64,000 nucleotides of DNA from Bradyrhizobium sp. ORS 278 (GTDB lineage Bacteria > Pseudomonadota > Alphaproteobacteria > Rhizobiales > Xanthobacteraceae), in NCBI RefSeq assembly GCF_000026145.1, contig NC_009445.1, forward strand, positions 1,984,001 to 2,048,000. Direction: 5' to 3'. This document shows, piece after piece, positions 8,412-17,247 of this stretch. Within the stretch, counting starts at the first letter, position 1. Each line of letters opens with the position of its first letter. The notes below the pieces were generated by a model. It did not search any database, was not told the origin of the DNA, and was given only the letters and a program-made list of their open reading frames with translations. The position numbers were made by a program, and so were the translations under genes.

Positions 8412-8506
8412 CTGTATACAAAAGTGGTTAGCCATCGCCGAAAAATGCAGGAACTTGCGCCTTCGGGCCCAGTTGCTGTATACAATAATCGAGTTGGACG
8501 TATACC
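8412..8506. promoter_or_regulatory. TGTATACA operator-like sites upstream of the Rieske oxygenase gene
   Basis: The 300-base gap 8223-8522 holds CTGTATACAAA at 8412-8422, CTGTATACAATA at 8476-8487 and a half match ACGTATACC at 8498-8506. Spacing between the first two centres is about 64 bases. FCD-type GntR proteins bind short palindromes of the form TNGTNNNACNA, and TTGTATACAA-like sites fit this well. The GntR gene at 9563 is the obvious candidate. The rest of the gap shows no gene. Confidence 0.55.
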
Positions 8507-8522
8507 GACACGAGGAAACGCG

Positions 8523-9566
8523 ATGGCTGCTTCATTCCCCATGAATGCCTGGTACGCCGCGGCCTGGGATGCCGAGGTCAAGCAGGCTCTGCTGCCCCGC
8601 ACCATCTGCGGCAAGCATGTCGTGATGTACCGCAAGGCCGACGGCGCGATCGCCGCGCTCGAGGATGCGTGCTGGCACCGGCTCGTCCCGCTGTCGAAGG
8701 GGCGGCTCGAAGGCGATACCGTCGTGTGCGGCTATCACGGGCTGAAGTTCAGCCCGCAGGGCCGCTGCACCTACATGCCCTCGCAGGAGACCATCAACCC
8801 GTCCGCTTGCGTGCGCGCTTATCCGGCCGTCGAGCGCCATCGTTTCATCTGGCTGTGGATGGGCGATCCGGCGCTGGCCGATCCGGCCACCATTCCCGAC
8901 ATGCACTGGAATCACGATCCGGCCTGGGCCGGCGACGGCAAGACCATCCAGGTGAAGTGCGACTACCGGCTCGTCGTCGACAATCTGATGGATTTGACGC
9001 ACGAGACCTTCGTGCACGGCTCGTCCATCGGCAATGACGCGGTGGCGGAGGCGCCGTTCGACGTCACTCATGGCGAGCGCACCGCGACGGTGACGCGCTG
9101 GATGCGCGGCATCGAGCCGCCGCCGTTCTGGGCCAAGCAGCTCGGCAAGCCGGGCCTGGTCGACCGCTGGCAGATCATCCGCTTCGAGTCGCCGTGCACC
9201 GTGACGATCGACGTCGGCGTGGCGCCGACCGGGACCGGCGCGCCGGAGGGCGACCGCTCGCAAGGGGTGAACGGCATGGTGCTCAACACGATCACGCCGG
9301 AGACCGACAAGACCTGCCACTATTTCTGGGCCTTCGCCCGCAACTACAAGCTTTCCGAGCAGCGGCTGACGACGGAGATCCGCGAAGGCGTGTCCGGCAT
9401 CTTCCGCGAGGACGAATTCATCCTCGAAGCACAGCAGCGCGCGATGGACGAGAACCCGGGGCGCGTTTTCTACAATCTCAACATCGATGCAGGGGCGATG
9501 TGGGCACGGCGGATCATCGACCGGATGATCGCGCGTGAAACGCCGCTGCGCGAAGCGGCGGAGTGA
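8523..9566 (+). CDS. Rieske non-heme iron oxygenase, vanillate O-demethylase VanA-like
   Basis: A 347-aa protein from ATG 8523 after ACACGAGGAAACG. The Rieske 2Fe-2S motif is C50-x-H52 (CWHRLVP) and C69-x2-H72 (CGYHG). The mononuclear iron site is DNLMDLTHETFVHG. Together these place it with single-component-type oxygenases such as VanA, which hydroxylate or O-demethylate aromatic substrates using electrons from a VanB-type reductase. That reductase is encoded at 10339. The stop overlaps the start of the GntR gene, so oxygenase, regulator and reductase are co-transcribed. The real substrate cannot be read from the sequence; vanillate is only one option. Confidence 0.88.
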   Translation: MAASFPMNAWYAAAWDAEVKQALLPRTICGKHVVMYRKADGAIAALEDACWHRLVPLSKGRLEGDTVVCGYHGLKFSPQGRCTYMPSQETINPSACVRAYPAVERHRFIWLWMGDPALADPATIPDMHWNHDPAWAGDGKTIQVKCDYRLVVDNLMDLTHETFVHGSSIGNDAVAEAPFDVTHGERTATVTRWMRGIEPPPFWAKQLGKPGLVDRWQIIRFESPCTVTIDVGVAPTGTGAPEGDRSQGVNGMVLNTITPETDKTCHYFWAFARNYKLSEQRLTTEIREGVSGIFREDEFILEAQQRAMDENPGRVFYNLNIDAGAMWARRIIDRMIARETPLREAAE

Positions 9567-10327
9567 ATCGAATGGCAGAGCGTGACAATGAACGCTCGAT
9601 CTCGCAAACCGTCCGCGCACAGCTCACGCTGCGCGATATGATCCTCACCGGTGGCTTGCGCCCGGGTGAGCGGATCTCGGAGCTGCAGGCGGTGGAGGCC
9701 GCCGGCGTGTCGCGCACACCGGTGCGCATGGCGCTGGTGCGGCTGGAGGAGGAGGGGCTGCTCGAGGCCATTCCGTCGGGCGGCTTCATGGTGAAGTCTT
9801 TCTCGGAGCGAGACGTGCTCGACTCCATCGAGGTCCGCGGCACGATGGAAGGCCTGGCGGCGCGGCTCGCCGCCGAGCGCGGCGTTTCCGTGCGCGACAC
9901 CGAGCCGATGCGCGAATGTCTCGCCCAGATCGACGAGCTGATCGCGCCGCAGGAGATCTCGTTCGATGCGTTCTCGGCCTATGTCGCGCTGAACGCGCGC
10001 TTTCACGCGCTGCTGGCCGAACTGTCGCGCAGCCCGCCGGTGATCCGTCAGGTCGACCGCGCCAGCGCGCTGCCCTTCGCCTCGCCGAGCGGATTCGTGA
10101 TGGCGCAATCGGCGCTGCCGGAGGCGCGCCACATCCTGGTGGTGGCGCAGGAGCATCACCGCATCGTCATCGATGCGATCGAGAACCGCGAGGGCGCGCG
10201 CGCCGAAGGCATCATGCGCGAGCATGCCCGGCTCGCCGCGCGCAATTTGCGGCTGGCTGTCAAGGCGCGCGGCCCGATGGACCTCGTGCCGGCCGCCGCG
10301 CTGATCAAGGCGTCGATCTCGAACTGA
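9563..10327 (+). CDS. GntR-family transcriptional regulator, FCD subfamily
   Basis: A 254-aa regulator. GTG 9563 overlaps the TGA of the oxygenase gene by four bases; ATG 9572 is an alternative. The winged helix spans about residues 15-75 (LRDMILTGGLRPGERISE, SRTPVRMALVRLEEEGLL). An all-helical FCD ligand-binding domain follows, with the usual metal-coordinating pattern (D.F...N.RFH near residues 135-150 and EHHRIVIDAI late). FCD regulators sense small carboxylates or aromatic acids. Its location inside the oxygenase operon and the TGTATACA sites upstream point to local control. Confidence 0.88.
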   Translation: MNRMAERDNERSISQTVRAQLTLRDMILTGGLRPGERISELQAVEAAGVSRTPVRMALVRLEEEGLLEAIPSGGFMVKSFSERDVLDSIEVRGTMEGLAARLAAERGVSVRDTEPMRECLAQIDELIAPQEISFDAFSAYVALNARFHALLAELSRSPPVIRQVDRASALPFASPSGFVMAQSALPEARHILVVAQEHHRIVIDAIENREGARAEGIMREHARLAARNLRLAVKARGPMDLVPAAALIKASISN

Positions 10328-10338
10328 CGGAGAGGATC

Positions 10339-11319
10339 ATGCGCTTCCAGGACCATTGGACGACCGCGACGCTGGTGGCGACGCGCGATCTCGCATCCGG
10401 GATTCGCGAGTTCATCCTGCGGCCCGACGGCTACGTCTGCGCGCCCTATCCGGTGGGCAGCCACATCAAGGTGAGCGTTCTGATCGGCGGGCAGCCGGAT
10501 GTGCGCTCTTATTCGCTGGTCGGCGAGGCCGATCCGCGCGGCTACCGGATCGCCGTGCGCCATGCCGACGATTCCCGCGGCGGCTCGCGCTATCTGTGGT
10601 CGCTGCAGCCGGGCGCGCGGCTCGACGTGACCAGCCCGACCTCGCTGCTGCAGGTCGGCTGGCAATATGAGCATTATTGCCTGGTGGCCGGCGGCATCGG
10701 CATCACGCCGCTGGTCGGTGCTGCGCAGGCGTTGTTGCGCAAGACGCCGAACGTGTCGCTGCACTATGCGGTGAAGTCCCGGGCCGATGCGGCCTATGCC
10801 GATGAGCTCGCGACACTGCTCGGCGGCCGGCTCGCGGTCTACGCCGCCGACCAGTCGCAGCGGCTGGATCTCGCCGGCCTGTTTGCCGGGCTGCCGGCCG
10901 GCACGGCGGTGCTGTTCTGCGGGCCGATGCGCATGCTCGATGCGGCGCGCAGTGCCTGGGCGGCGAGCGGTCGCGCACCGGCCGATCTCAGCTACGAAAC
11001 GTTCGGCTCGAGCGGGCGTTTGTCGACCGAGCCGTTCAAGGTCCGGCTGCGCGGCTCCGGCGAGGAGATCGTGGTCCCGCGCGACCGCTCGATGCTCGAC
11101 GTGCTCAACGCCGCCGGCCATGAGGTCATGGCCGATTGCCGGCGCGGCGAGTGCGGCGTCTGTGCGATCGACGTGGTCGAGGTGGACGGCGAGATCGACC
11201 ATCGCGACGTGTTCTTCAGCGCCGAGCAGAAGCATGAGAGCCGCAAGCTCTGCGCCTGCGTCTCGCGCGCCCATGGCGTGGTGACGATCGATACTTTGGA
11301 GCGCGCCGACGCGCTCTGA
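10339..11319 (+). CDS. VanB-like oxygenase reductase (FMN/NADH domain plus 2Fe-2S ferredoxin)
   Basis: A 326-aa protein from ATG 10339, 11 bases after the GntR stop (GGAGAGGATC upstream). Order: flavin-binding barrel with RSYSL (about residue 55), NAD(P)-binding part with GGIGITPLVG (about 118) and FCGPMRML, then a plant-type 2Fe-2S domain with CRRGECGVC and a last Cys in LCACVS. This is the phthalate dioxygenase reductase/VanB architecture and it should pass electrons from NAD(P)H to the Rieske oxygenase at 8523. Confidence 0.9.
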   Translation: MRFQDHWTTATLVATRDLASGIREFILRPDGYVCAPYPVGSHIKVSVLIGGQPDVRSYSLVGEADPRGYRIAVRHADDSRGGSRYLWSLQPGARLDVTSPTSLLQVGWQYEHYCLVAGGIGITPLVGAAQALLRKTPNVSLHYAVKSRADAAYADELATLLGGRLAVYAADQSQRLDLAGLFAGLPAGTAVLFCGPMRMLDAARSAWAASGRAPADLSYETFGSSGRLSTEPFKVRLRGSGEEIVVPRDRSMLDVLNAAGHEVMADCRRGECGVCAIDVVEVDGEIDHRDVFFSAEQKHESRKLCACVSRAHGVVTIDTLERADAL

Positions 11320-11341
11320 GTCGAGTTGCACGTGGCGCCGA

Positions 11342-11992
11342 CTATTTGTCGGCGAGATTGACCGGCATCGCCGCTTGCGGCTTGGTGCCGGATTTGCGGC
11401 TGCCCTGTTCCGCGGCCACCGCCGCCCGCGCCGCCTTGAGGCGCGCATCGGCGTCCTTGTCGGCGAGCAGCGCGTCGGTGAGGTTGGCTTCCGCGATGTG
11501 AGCGGCCTCGACGGCCGCCTTCGCCGCGGCGATGGTGGCCGGGGTCGGATTGGCTTTCGCGAGCGCCTCCGCGGCGCTGCGGTCGGCCACCGCCTTCTCG
11601 TTCGCCGCCAGCGCGGCATCGAGATTGGCGTCGGCGATGGTCTCGGCAGCGTCGGCCGCGGCCAGCTCGGCGGCGGCCGGACTGATCGGCGGCTTGGGCC
11701 TGGCCGTTCGCTCTGGAGCCTGCGGCGGTCTGCTGACCGCCGGCGGTTGAAGCGGCTGCGTTGCCACGGGTGGCGCAGCTTGTTGGATGGGAGGAGGCTG
11801 CAACGACGGCAGCGTCGGCACGAGCTCGATGGGCACCACGCGCGCCAGCGAGCTGCGCGCGTCGCGCAGCAGACCGCCCATGACGTTCTCGATCGGATCG
11901 GCGCTCGCAGGGCCAGCGGATGCGCAGCCGAGCAGGGCGATCGCACCCGCGACACGCCTCGGCGTGAATCTTGGCATGATGCAGACGGCCAT
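11342..11992 (-). CDS. Putative lipoprotein with Ala-rich coiled region
   Basis: A 216-aa product (start 11992; 11977 also possible). The N-terminus has a basic stretch and hydrophobic core ending LLGCASA, a fair lipobox with Cys about residue 23. A Pro/Gln-rich segment (about 60-105) follows, then an Ala/Asp/Glu-rich helical segment with repeated AA.A.A..A patterns, likely a coiled coil. No enzymatic motif was recognised. It is convergent with the reductase gene. The role is unknown and may be a cell-envelope spacer. Confidence 0.6.
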   Translation of the reverse strand: MAVCIMPRFTPRRVAGAIALLGCASAGPASADPIENVMGGLLRDARSSLARVVPIELVPTLPSLQPPPIQQAAPPVATQPLQPPAVSRPPQAPERTARPKPPISPAAAELAAADAAETIADANLDAALAANEKAVADRSAAEALAKANPTPATIAAAKAAVEAAHIAEANLTDALLADKDADARLKAARAAVAAEQGSRKSGTKPQAAMPVNLADK

Positions 11993-12128
11993 CAGAGCCT
12001 CCCCTCCGCCAAGATCGATCGAGCCGGACCTCGGCGTTCAGCGCCTGCCTTATTCCGCGAATGGGGTCCAAGGGTGGCGCCACCGTGGAGAACGCCGCCC
12101 GACATGCGTCAGCCCTGCCGCATTGCCT

Positions 12129-13172
12129 TTATGCGAACTCCTCGCGCACCCGCGCCGCCGCCGCGCACATCGCCTTCAATTTCCCGAAGGCGGTCGCCCG
12201 CGGCAGATATTTCATCCCGCAATCCGGCGCGACCACCAGCCGCTCCGGCGCCACGACTTTGAGGCCGTTGCGGATGCGCTCGGCGATGACAGCGACCGGC
12301 TCCACCTCGGGATCGCCGAGATCGAGCACGCCGAGCACGATGCTCTTGCCCGAGAGCTCCTTGAGCACGCCAAGATCGAGCCGCGGCTGCGCCGCCTCGA
12401 TGGAGATCTGCGTCGCGCAGCAGTCGGCAAGCTCGGTGAGAAACGGATATCCGCGCGGTTTGCTGGAGCCTGGCACGATCGCGGCATAGCCGAAGCAGAC
12501 GTGAACGATGGTGGGCACCGTGATGTTATCGAGCGCACGGTTGATGGCCTTGACGGCATAGCGCCGCGCTGCCTGCGGATTGCTGCGCACCCAGGACTCG
12601 TCGAGCTGAATGACGTCAGCGCCGGCCCGCTGCAGGTCGCCGGCTTCCGCGTTGACGACCTCCGCAAAGGCCATCGCGACCGCTTCATCATCGTGATAGA
12701 AATCATCCTGCGCCTGCTGGCTCAGGGTGAATGGGCCCGGCAGCGTGATCTTGGCCGCCCGGGTCGTGTTGCGACGCAGGAACTCCATATCCCGCAGCTC
12801 GACGGGATATCTGCGCCGGATCGGCCCGACGACGCGCGGCACCGGCGTCTTGTTGCCGGCGGGCGAGATGATGATCGCGGGATTGTCCGCATCGATGCCG
12901 TCGAGTGCAGTGGCGAAGCGGTTCGAGTAGCTCTCGCGCCGGATCTCGCCATCCGACACGATGTCGATGCCGGCCTGCTCCATGTCGTGGATCGCGACGA
13001 TCGTGGCATCGTCCTGGGCTTCCTCGAGCAGCGGGCGCTGGATGCGCCACATGCCTTGCAGCCGAATGCGCGGAATGGATTTGGAGAGCATGGCGCGATC
13101 GACCAGCCAGTCCGGCTGCGGATAGCTTCCGACCACGGTGGTCGGCAGGAGATGTCCAGGCATGTTCACCAC
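12129..13172 (-). CDS. MetE C-terminal-like methyltransferase (cobalamin-independent methionine synthase II family)
   Basis: A 347-aa protein whose GTG start at 13172 sits 5 bases after GGAGGACCCTT; ATG 13163 is the alternative. It matches the C-terminal catalytic barrel of MetE: TTVVGSYPQP near the N-terminus, SDGEIRRESY (substrate/folate region), IQLDESW, HVCFGY and a late APDCGMKYL providing His/Cys zinc ligands. Stand-alone versions lack the MetE N-terminal half and often use other methyl donors than folate, so the reaction is uncertain. It is divergent from ackA across a 166-base gap that contains a 14-bp palindrome. Confidence 0.8.
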   Translation of the reverse strand: MVNMPGHLLPTTVVGSYPQPDWLVDRAMLSKSIPRIRLQGMWRIQRPLLEEAQDDATIVAIHDMEQAGIDIVSDGEIRRESYSNRFATALDGIDADNPAIIISPAGNKTPVPRVVGPIRRRYPVELRDMEFLRRNTTRAAKITLPGPFTLSQQAQDDFYHDDEAVAMAFAEVVNAEAGDLQRAGADVIQLDESWVRSNPQAARRYAVKAINRALDNITVPTIVHVCFGYAAIVPGSSKPRGYPFLTELADCCATQISIEAAQPRLDLGVLKELSGKSIVLGVLDLGDPEVEPVAVIAERIRNGLKVVAPERLVVAPDCGMKYLPRATAFGKLKAMCAAAARVREEFA

Positions 13173-13223
13173 AAGGGTCCTCCCCGCAGTCCGGCCCGGT
13201 TGGGCAGCACGTCAGCGGACGAA

Positions 13224-13237
13224 ACTATCGCGATAGT
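13224..13237. promoter_or_regulatory. Perfect 14-bp palindrome ACTATCGCGATAGT between divergent genes
   Basis: The perfect palindrome ACTATCGCGATAGT lies between the MetE-like gene (start 13172) and ackA (start 13339). The size and position, in a promoter region shared by two divergent genes, fit a dimeric regulator site of MarR or TetR type. No matching regulator gene is adjacent. Confidence 0.4.
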
Positions 13238-13338
13238 GGTGCAACCTAGCGTTTTATTTGTCTTCGGGGCGTCATGAAAATAAGTCGTATTTTCCGCATT
13301 TTGCGCCTTGGCGCGACGTCGCAGCGAGGGCCGGCCGC

Positions 13339-14526
13339 ATGACCACGCAGCACATCCTGACGCTCAACGCCGGTTCCTCCTCGATCAAGTTCGCATTGTT
13401 CGAACACGACGCCGGCCCGCGTGAGACGATGCGCGGCCAGATCGAGGGGCTCGGTAGCGCCGCGCCGCATCTCCAGGCCAGGCTGAGGGGCGCGAGCTTG
13501 AGAGACGAGCCGCTCGATGCGAGGCGCGCGACCGATCATGAAACAGCGCTGGCCGTGGTGATCGATGTGCTGCAAAGCGCCGTCGGTCGGACGACGGTCG
13601 ATGCGATCGGCCATCGCATCGTGCATGGCGGACTCGTCTTCACCCAGCCGATCGTCATCGCCGATGATGTCCCAGCCCGGCTCGAGACGCTCAATCCGTT
13701 GGCGCCGTTGCATCAGCCTCACAATCTCGCCGGGTTGCGCGCCGCGCACCGTGCCTTTCCCGACGCGCTTCAGGTCGCCTGCTTCGACACCGCCTTTCAC
13801 CGCACCCATCCCTGGGTGAGCGACACTTACGCCCTGCCGCGGAGGCTTTATGATGAGGGCGTGCGTCGCTATGGCTTTCACGGCCTGTCCTATGAGTACG
13901 TGGTCTCGCGCCTCAAGGAGATCGCGCCGCGGGAGGAAAAGGGGCGTGTGGTCGTCATGCATCTCGGCAACGGCGCCTCGATGTGCGCGATCCGCGACGG
14001 ACGGAGCATCGGCTCGTCGATGGGCTTTACCGCGCTCGATGGCCTGCCGATGGGGACGCGCTGCGGCCAGCTGGATCCCGGCGTCGTTCTCTATCTGCTG
14101 CAAGAGAAGGGAATGACGGCCGAGGCCGTCACTGATCTGCTTTACAATCATTCGGGCCTCAAGGGCCTTTCGGGATTGTCGCAGGACATGCGCGAGCTGG
14201 AGCAGGCCGGAACGGCGGAGGCGCGACAGGCAATCCATTATTTTGTCGACCGGATCAGACGTGAGATCGGCGCCATGGCGGCGGTGCTTTCCGGGCTCGA
14301 TGCCGTCGTGTTCTGCGGCGGGATCGGCGAGCACGCCTGGCAAGTCCGGGAGAGCGTCTGTGAAGGATTTGATTGGCTTGGCATCGCGTTGGACAAAAGC
14401 CGGAATCGCGCCGGTGAAACCGTGATCTCGTCGGATGACTCCCGGGTTCGAATATTTGTCATCAGCACCGACGAGGAGATGATGATCGCCCAGCACGCTG
14501 CAGAGCTGCTCGACGAGCGAAGGTAA
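13339..14526 (+). CDS. ackA: Acetate kinase
   Basis: A 395-aa cytoplasmic enzyme starting at ATG 13339; upstream codons lack family similarity. It catalyses acetate + ATP to acetyl phosphate + ADP. The family motifs are all present: LNAGSSSIKF (residues 8-17), GHRIVHGG, RYGFHGLSYEY, VMHLGNGAS (phosphate binding), MGFTALDGLPMGTRCGQLDP and FCGGIGEH (adenosine site). The usual partner phosphotransacetylase (pta) or phosphoketolase is not next to it. The following gene is a GMC dehydrogenase 98 bases downstream. Length is standard. Confidence 0.95.
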   Translation: MTTQHILTLNAGSSSIKFALFEHDAGPRETMRGQIEGLGSAAPHLQARLRGASLRDEPLDARRATDHETALAVVIDVLQSAVGRTTVDAIGHRIVHGGLVFTQPIVIADDVPARLETLNPLAPLHQPHNLAGLRAAHRAFPDALQVACFDTAFHRTHPWVSDTYALPRRLYDEGVRRYGFHGLSYEYVVSRLKEIAPREEKGRVVVMHLGNGASMCAIRDGRSIGSSMGFTALDGLPMGTRCGQLDPGVVLYLLQEKGMTAEAVTDLLYNHSGLKGLSGLSQDMRELEQAGTAEARQAIHYFVDRIRREIGAMAAVLSGLDAVVFCGGIGEHAWQVRESVCEGFDWLGIALDKSRNRAGETVISSDDSRVRIFVISTDEEMMIAQHAAELLDERR

Positions 14527-14624
14527 GGACCGGTGTGCCGGCCAGATCTTCCGATTTGCCGCTTGCATGTGCTGCCTTTTTGGTATCTCCAGGATGAAAG
14601 AACAAATGACCGGGCAGGAACACG

Positions 14625-16250
14625 ATGGAAGGCAGCGTAGCATTGCGTGATCAGGAGCTGGAGTTCGATTACGTCGTGGTCGGCGCCGGCTCCGCTGGTT
14701 GCGTGCTCGCCAATCGGCTCAGCAGCGACGGCAGGCACACGGTGCTGCTGCTCGAAGCCGGCCCAAAGGACACCAACATCTGGATCCATGTCCCGCTCGG
14801 CTACGGCAAGCTCTTCAAGGAAAAGACCGTCAACTGGATGTACCAGACCGAGCCCGAACCGGGGCTCGACGGCCGCTCGGTGTTCCAGCCGCGCGGCAAG
14901 GTGCTCGGCGGCTCCAGCTCGATCAACGGCCTGCTGTATGTCCGCGGCCAGCACGAGGACTACGACCGCTGGCGCCAGCGCGGCAATGTCGGCTGGGGCT
15001 ATGACGACGTGCTGCCCTATTTCAAGCGGGCTGAAAACCAGTCGCGCGGCGCCGACGACTATCACGGCACAGGCGGTCCGCTGCCGGTGTCGGACTGGCG
15101 GCACGAGGATCCTCTGTCGGAGGCCTTCGTCAAGGCGGCGGTCGAGACCGGCCTGCCTTTCAACGGCGACTTCAACGGTGCGAGCCAGGAGGGCGCAGGC
15201 TTCTTCCAGACCACGACCCGACGCGGGCGCCGCGCCAGCAGCGCGGTGTCCTATCTGCGACCGGCGCTCGGCCGCAGCAATCTCCATGTCGAGACCGATG
15301 CGCTGGCACAGCGCATCCTGTTCGAAGGACGCCGTGCCTGCGGTGTCACGTTCAGCCAGCGCGGCCGGCTCCGGACGGCGCGGGCCCGCAAGGAGGTCCT
15401 CGTCTCGAGCGGGGCCTACAATTCGCCGCAGCTGCTGCAGCTGTCCGGCGTCGGTCCTGCCGATCTGCTGAAGCAGCATGGCATCGACGTCGTGCTCGAT
15501 GCGCCGGGCGTCGGCGCCGACCTGCAGGACCATCTCCAGGTTCGCATCGTGATGCGTTGCAGTCAGCGCATCACACTCAACGACATCGTCAATCATCCGG
15601 TCCGAAAGGTGATGGCAGGGGCACGCTACGCCGCGTTCCGCAAGGGGCCGCTGACGATCGCCGCCGGCACGGCGGGTGCCTTCTTCAAGACAGATCCGCG
15701 GCTCGCCAGCCCCGACATCCAGATCCACTTCATTCCGTTCTCCACCGACAAGATGGGTGAAAAGCTGCACACCTTCTCCGGCTTCACGGCATCGGTCTGC
15801 CAGCTCCGGCCCGAAAGCCGGGGATCGCTGCGGATCCGGAGCGCCGATCCCGCGGTACCGCCGGAAATCCGCATCAATTATCTCGCCAGCGAGACCGACC
15901 GCCGCGCCAACATCGACGGTCTTCGCATCCTGCGGAAAATCCTGGCGGCTCCGGCCCTGAAGCCGTATGTCTCGGATGAAGCCTATCCGGGGGGAAAGGT
16001 CGTGAGCGACGACGACATCCTGGCCTATTGCCGGCAGACCGGCAGCACGATCTATCATCCGACCTCGACCTGCCGGATGGGGACCGATGCGCTGGCCGTG
16101 GTCGATGAGCGCCTGCGCGTGCGTGGAATCGGCGGTCTGCGGGTCGTCGACGCCTCGATCATGCCGGACCTGGTTTCGGGCAACACCAATGCGCCGGTCA
16201 TCATGATCGCGGAGAAGGCCTCCGACATGATCTTGCAGGACGCGCGCTGA
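14625..16250 (+). CDS. GMC-family FAD oxidoreductase (choline/alcohol dehydrogenase-like)
   Basis: A 541-aa flavoenzyme from ATG 14625 (GCAGGAACACG upstream). The Rossmann FAD motif is VVVGAGSAGCVLANRLS; the GMC signature GKVLGGSSSINGLLYVRG lies near residues 90-107; the second signature GAYNSPQLLQLSGVGP near 265. The C-terminal active site has YHPTSTCRMG (His) and SGNTNAPVIMIAEKASD (Asn). It should oxidise a primary alcohol, passing electrons to the respiratory chain or oxygen. Similarity to AlkJ/BetA-type enzymes is clear but the substrate is not. hemC starts 15 bases after its stop. Confidence 0.9.
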   Translation: MEGSVALRDQELEFDYVVVGAGSAGCVLANRLSSDGRHTVLLLEAGPKDTNIWIHVPLGYGKLFKEKTVNWMYQTEPEPGLDGRSVFQPRGKVLGGSSSINGLLYVRGQHEDYDRWRQRGNVGWGYDDVLPYFKRAENQSRGADDYHGTGGPLPVSDWRHEDPLSEAFVKAAVETGLPFNGDFNGASQEGAGFFQTTTRRGRRASSAVSYLRPALGRSNLHVETDALAQRILFEGRRACGVTFSQRGRLRTARARKEVLVSSGAYNSPQLLQLSGVGPADLLKQHGIDVVLDAPGVGADLQDHLQVRIVMRCSQRITLNDIVNHPVRKVMAGARYAAFRKGPLTIAAGTAGAFFKTDPRLASPDIQIHFIPFSTDKMGEKLHTFSGFTASVCQLRPESRGSLRIRSADPAVPPEIRINYLASETDRRANIDGLRILRKILAAPALKPYVSDEAYPGGKVVSDDDILAYCRQTGSTIYHPTSTCRMGTDALAVVDERLRVRGIGGLRVVDASIMPDLVSGNTNAPVIMIAEKASDMILQDAR

Positions 16251-16265
16251 CGCAGGAATGACCTC

Positions 16266-17243
16266 GTGACACGTTTCCGGATCGGCACCCGCAAGAGCAC
16301 GATGGCGCTGGCGCAGACGGAGGAGATCGCGCGCCGTCTGCAGGCCGCGATCCCGTCGCTCGACATCGAGATCGTCAAGTTCGAGACCACGGGCGATTCC
16401 GACCAGACCAGCAAGCTCCTCACCCATGGCGGCAAGGGAGGGGCGTTCGTCGCCGAGATCCGGCGCGCCATGCTGGACGGCAAGCTGCATGCGGCGATGC
16501 ATTCGCTGAAGGACATGCCGGGCAATGAGGAGACGCCTGGCCTCGTCATTGCGGCGCTGCTGTCGCGCGATCCGCCGGGTGATGTGCTGGTGTTGCGCAA
16601 GGGGCTGGCGCTGGAGGACTTCCGCAAGGATGGCGGCCGCGGCTTCAAGATCGGCACCAATGCGGTGCGCCGCGCGGCCTATGCGCGGCGGCTGTTTCCG
16701 CACGCGGAGCTGATTCATTTCCGCGGCGCCGCCGACACCCGCATCCGCAAGCTCGACAATGGTGAGCTGCAGCGGATGCCGGATGGCGGTGCGGTCGGCC
16801 CGGCGGATGCGCTGATCATGGCGCGGTCCGGGCTGGAGCGGGTCGGCCTGTCCGACCGCGCGTCCCATGAATTCCCGGTCGCGGACATGCTGCCGGCGGT
16901 CGGGCAGGGCATCGTCGCGGTCGAGTGCCCCGCATCGGATTTCGAGACGCGGCGCATTCTCGCGACCGTCGACGACGCGGCGGCTCGGACCTGCGCGGAT
17001 GCCGAGCGCGAGGTGCTGTGGGTGCTCAACGGCCACTGCAACTCGCCGATTGCGGGCTTCTCGACCATTGACGGCGCGCAGATGACCTTGACCGCCTCGG
17101 TGCTCGACGAGGACGGCGGCCGCTTCATCGAGGCCCAGCGGACCGGCCCCGCCGATCGTCCGCGCGAGCTCGGCCGGGCGGTCGGGCTCGAATTGCTCGC
17201 CAGCGGCGCGGCCGCGCTGATCGAGCGCAGCCGGCCGCGTTAG
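16266..17243 (+). CDS. hemC: Porphobilinogen deaminase (hydroxymethylbilane synthase), divergent form
   Basis: A 325-aa protein from GTG 16266. HemC joins four porphobilinogen units into hydroxymethylbilane. Seen residues: IGTRKS (substrate Arg), HGGKGGAF, HSLKDMP with the catalytic Asp, RGAADTRIRKLD (Arg contacts), VGQGIVAVEC and NGHCNSPIAGF with the dipyrromethane-cofactor Cys. All key positions are present. The first motif is unusual (STMALAQ instead of SPLALWQA) and several segments differ from typical HemC, so this may be a second, specialised copy. It is only 15 bases after the GMC gene and faces hemE tail to tail. Confidence 0.88.
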   Translation: MTRFRIGTRKSTMALAQTEEIARRLQAAIPSLDIEIVKFETTGDSDQTSKLLTHGGKGGAFVAEIRRAMLDGKLHAAMHSLKDMPGNEETPGLVIAALLSRDPPGDVLVLRKGLALEDFRKDGGRGFKIGTNAVRRAAYARRLFPHAELIHFRGAADTRIRKLDNGELQRMPDGGAVGPADALIMARSGLERVGLSDRASHEFPVADMLPAVGQGIVAVECPASDFETRRILATVDDAAARTCADAEREVLWVLNGHCNSPIAGFSTIDGAQMTLTASVLDEDGGRFIEAQRTGPADRPRELGRAVGLELLASGAAALIERSRPR

Positions 17244-17247
17244 GTCA

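Noticed and set aside
9916..10338. Upstream extension of the oxygenase reductase into the GntR gene
   Set aside because: The family begins at MRFQDHWT; ATG 10339 has a ribosome site, while the extension overlaps a well-supported regulator in another frame.
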